7,708 bases of DNA from Ilumatobacteraceae bacterium (GTDB taxonomy: Bacteria; Actinomycetota; Acidimicrobiia; Acidimicrobiales; Ilumatobacteraceae). The stretch spans positions 1 to 7,708 of the forward strand of contig JAHRVJ010000106.1 in NCBI GenBank assembly GCA_019090765.1, given 5' to 3'. Below are positions 6,424 through 7,708 of the stretch, one piece after another. The notes below the pieces were generated by a model, which saw only the letters and a program-made list of their open reading frames with translations, ran no database searches and was not told where the DNA came from. The position numbers were made by a program, and so were the translations under genes. Within the stretch, counting starts at the first letter, position 1, and the number at the start of each line of letters is the position of its first letter.

Positions 6424-7708
6424 GTGGAGATCCAGGCAGCGGTGGCGAAGCGGGTCCCGCTAAGGGACTACCTAGTCCAGTTCCTCCTGAACGCCTGCGG
6501 AATCGCGCTGATCACGTGGATCATGCCGGACATGTGGATGCGCGATCTAGGCAGCGCGTTCATTGCGTCGGCCATCCTTTCAGTTCTCAACGCGATCATC
6601 TGGCCGCTGATCGCCCGCTACTTCTCCCGCCTAATTCTCTGGACTGCGGGCTTGCTCGGGCTGATCGCTAACGGCCTGCTGCTGATGCTGGTATCGGAGC
6701 TATATGACGGGTTCACCGTCGACAGCCTTGGAGCGGCGATCATCGCGTCTCTCTTCATCACCACCGTCTCGATCATTATCAGTGCTCTCCTCTCATTAGA
6801 TGATGACGCCGTGTGGCAGCGCCAAACAGTCAGACGAATGGTCCACCGGCTCGAGCCTCCGGAGCCGACCTCGGTGCCCGGCGTGCTCTTCCTCCAAATC
6901 GACGGTCTTGCCGAGCCAATTCTCCAGCAGGCGATCACGGCTGGCCGAGTACCCACTCTCGCCCGTTGGGTCAAATCCGGCAGCCATCAGATTGTTCGCT
7001 GGGAGTGTGATCTGTCTTCCCAAACGGGCGCTAGCCAGGCCGGCATCCTCCATGGCAACAACGCCAACATGCCGGCGTTCCGATGGTACGACAAGGAAAC
7101 CGGATCGGTACTCACGTCGAATCGGCCGCGTGATGCCGCCGTGATCGAGCAGCGACAGTCCGATGGTCACGGCCTGCTGGCCGACGGTGGCGTATCGCGC
7201 TCAAATGTGTTTTCCGGTGACAGCACCGACTCGGTGCTCACTTTCAGCACGGTCACCGACCGCAGCCGAGCTAGCAAACACACCGCGAACTATTTCCTGT
7301 CGGATCCATACGCGGTGACCCGACTGTTGGCACTGACATTCGCCGACATTGCCCGCGAGATCGCTGATGCGAGGCGAACTAAGCACCGCAAAATCGAGCC
7401 ACGCCTCAAACGCGGCGGAATCTATCCACTACTCAGGGCAGCGACCACCACCATTCTCCGAGATCTCACGATCTACACACTGATGAGCGACATCTACCGC
7501 GGAGTCCCATCCGCCTACGCCGACTTTGTTGGTTACGACGAGGTAGCTCACCACTCGGGCATCGCCGCGCCCACCGCACTCGACACTCTCGATCGGCTGG
7601 ACCGACAGCTGGCCCGACTCGAACGCGCCATCACCGAAGCCCCGCGCCCGTATCACATAGTGGTGCTATCTGACCATGGCCAAACACAGGGGGCGACATT
7701 CCTTCAGC
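6424..7708 (+). CDS. Holin-like (Phage_holin_4_2-type) membrane domain fused to alkaline-phosphatase-superfamily phosphodiesterase, 3' end outside window
   Basis: The frame is open from GTG 6424 to the window edge (428 codons visible). Residues about 17-124 contain four hydrophobic helices (near 17-35, 44-64, 69-91 and 102-124) with the small-residue, NAIIWPL-containing pattern of the Phage_holin_4_2 family. Residues 150-428 are an alkaline-phosphatase/phosphodiesterase-like domain. Visible metal and catalytic motifs are LQIDGL (D160), SSQTGASQAGILHG with probable nucleophile T201, FVGYDEVAHH (D372, H376) and LSDHGQ (D417, H418). This resembles nucleotide pyrophosphatase/phosphodiesterase and phosphoglycerol-transferase-like enzymes, anchored in the membrane. 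A TAA at 6412-6414 closes the frame upstream, so GTG 6424 is the first possible start; GTG 6442 is an alternative. No ribosome site is evident, and a promoter candidate ends seven bases upstream. It is probably a separate transcription unit acting on the envelope. Despite the holin label, no phage genes are nearby. The substrate is unknown. Confidence 0.85.
   Translation, partial: MEIQAAVAKRVPLRDYLVQFLLNACGIALITWIMPDMWMRDLGSAFIASAILSVLNAIIWPLIARYFSRLILWTAGLLGLIANGLLLMLVSELYDGFTVDSLGAAIIASLFITTVSIIISALLSLDDDAVWQRQTVRRMVHRLEPPEPTSVPGVLFLQIDGLAEPILQQAITAGRVPTLARWVKSGSHQIVRWECDLSSQTGASQAGILHGNNANMPAFRWYDKETGSVLTSNRPRDAAVIEQRQSDGHGLLADGGVSRSNVFSGDSTDSVLTFSTVTDRSRASKHTANYFLSDPYAVTRLLALTFADIAREIADARRTKHRKIEPRLKRGGIYPLLRAATTTILRDLTIYTLMSDIYRGVPSAYADFVGYDEVAHHSGIAAPTALDTLDRLDRQLARLERAITEAPRPYHIVVLSDHGQTQGATFLQ

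Noticed and set aside
6424..6800. Prophage remnant suggested by the holin-like domain
   Set aside because: No other phage genes, integrase or attachment repeats are visible, and the domain is joined to a phosphodiesterase, as in chromosomal actinobacterial proteins.

Overview
The window looks like a high-GC actinobacterial chromosome. Codon use is GC-rich (about 60% G+C by eye), GTG and ATG starts are mixed, genes are tightly packed, and the protein types (acyl-CoA reductase joined to a HAD domain, holin-like domain joined to a phosphodiesterase) are familiar from Actinobacteria. A member of the Acidimicrobiia or a related lineage is plausible, but no marker gene in the window settles this.

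Layout. Positions 1-128 (minus strand) hold the first 42 codons of a TetR-family regulator. A 67-base divergent intergenic region follows, with a perfect 16-bp palindrome at 175-190 that is the likely operator. Four plus-strand genes then form a compact operon: a fatty acyl-CoA reductase fused to a HAD-IB phosphatase-like domain (196-2571); a zinc-type alcohol or polyol dehydrogenase (2568-3767, 4-bp overlap); a divergent homologue of the nickel-pincer lactate racemase LarA (3767-5353, 1-bp overlap); and a PlsC-type acyltransferase (5369-6364, 15-base gap). After 59 intergenic bases containing a good promoter candidate, a second unit begins at 6424. It encodes a protein with a four-helix holin-like membrane domain followed by an alkaline-phosphatase-superfamily domain, and is cut off by the window end.

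How the genes may work together. Acyl-CoA reduction, dephosphorylation, alcohol oxidation, 2-hydroxyacid-type racemisation and acyl transfer in one regulated operon point to a dedicated lipid pathway that makes or remodels a fatty alcohol-, ether- or wax-type lipid. The product cannot be read from the sequence. The LarA-like protein is the most unusual member: it keeps the lysine and two histidines at LarA spacing, but has lost one of the two catalytic histidines. Two other members also have altered key sites. The dehydrogenase lacks the structural-zinc cysteines, and the HAD domain has DxE in place of DxD and Arg where Lys is expected. This combination is the best candidate in the window for an undescribed system. 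No mobile elements, CRISPR arrays, rRNA or tRNA genes were seen.
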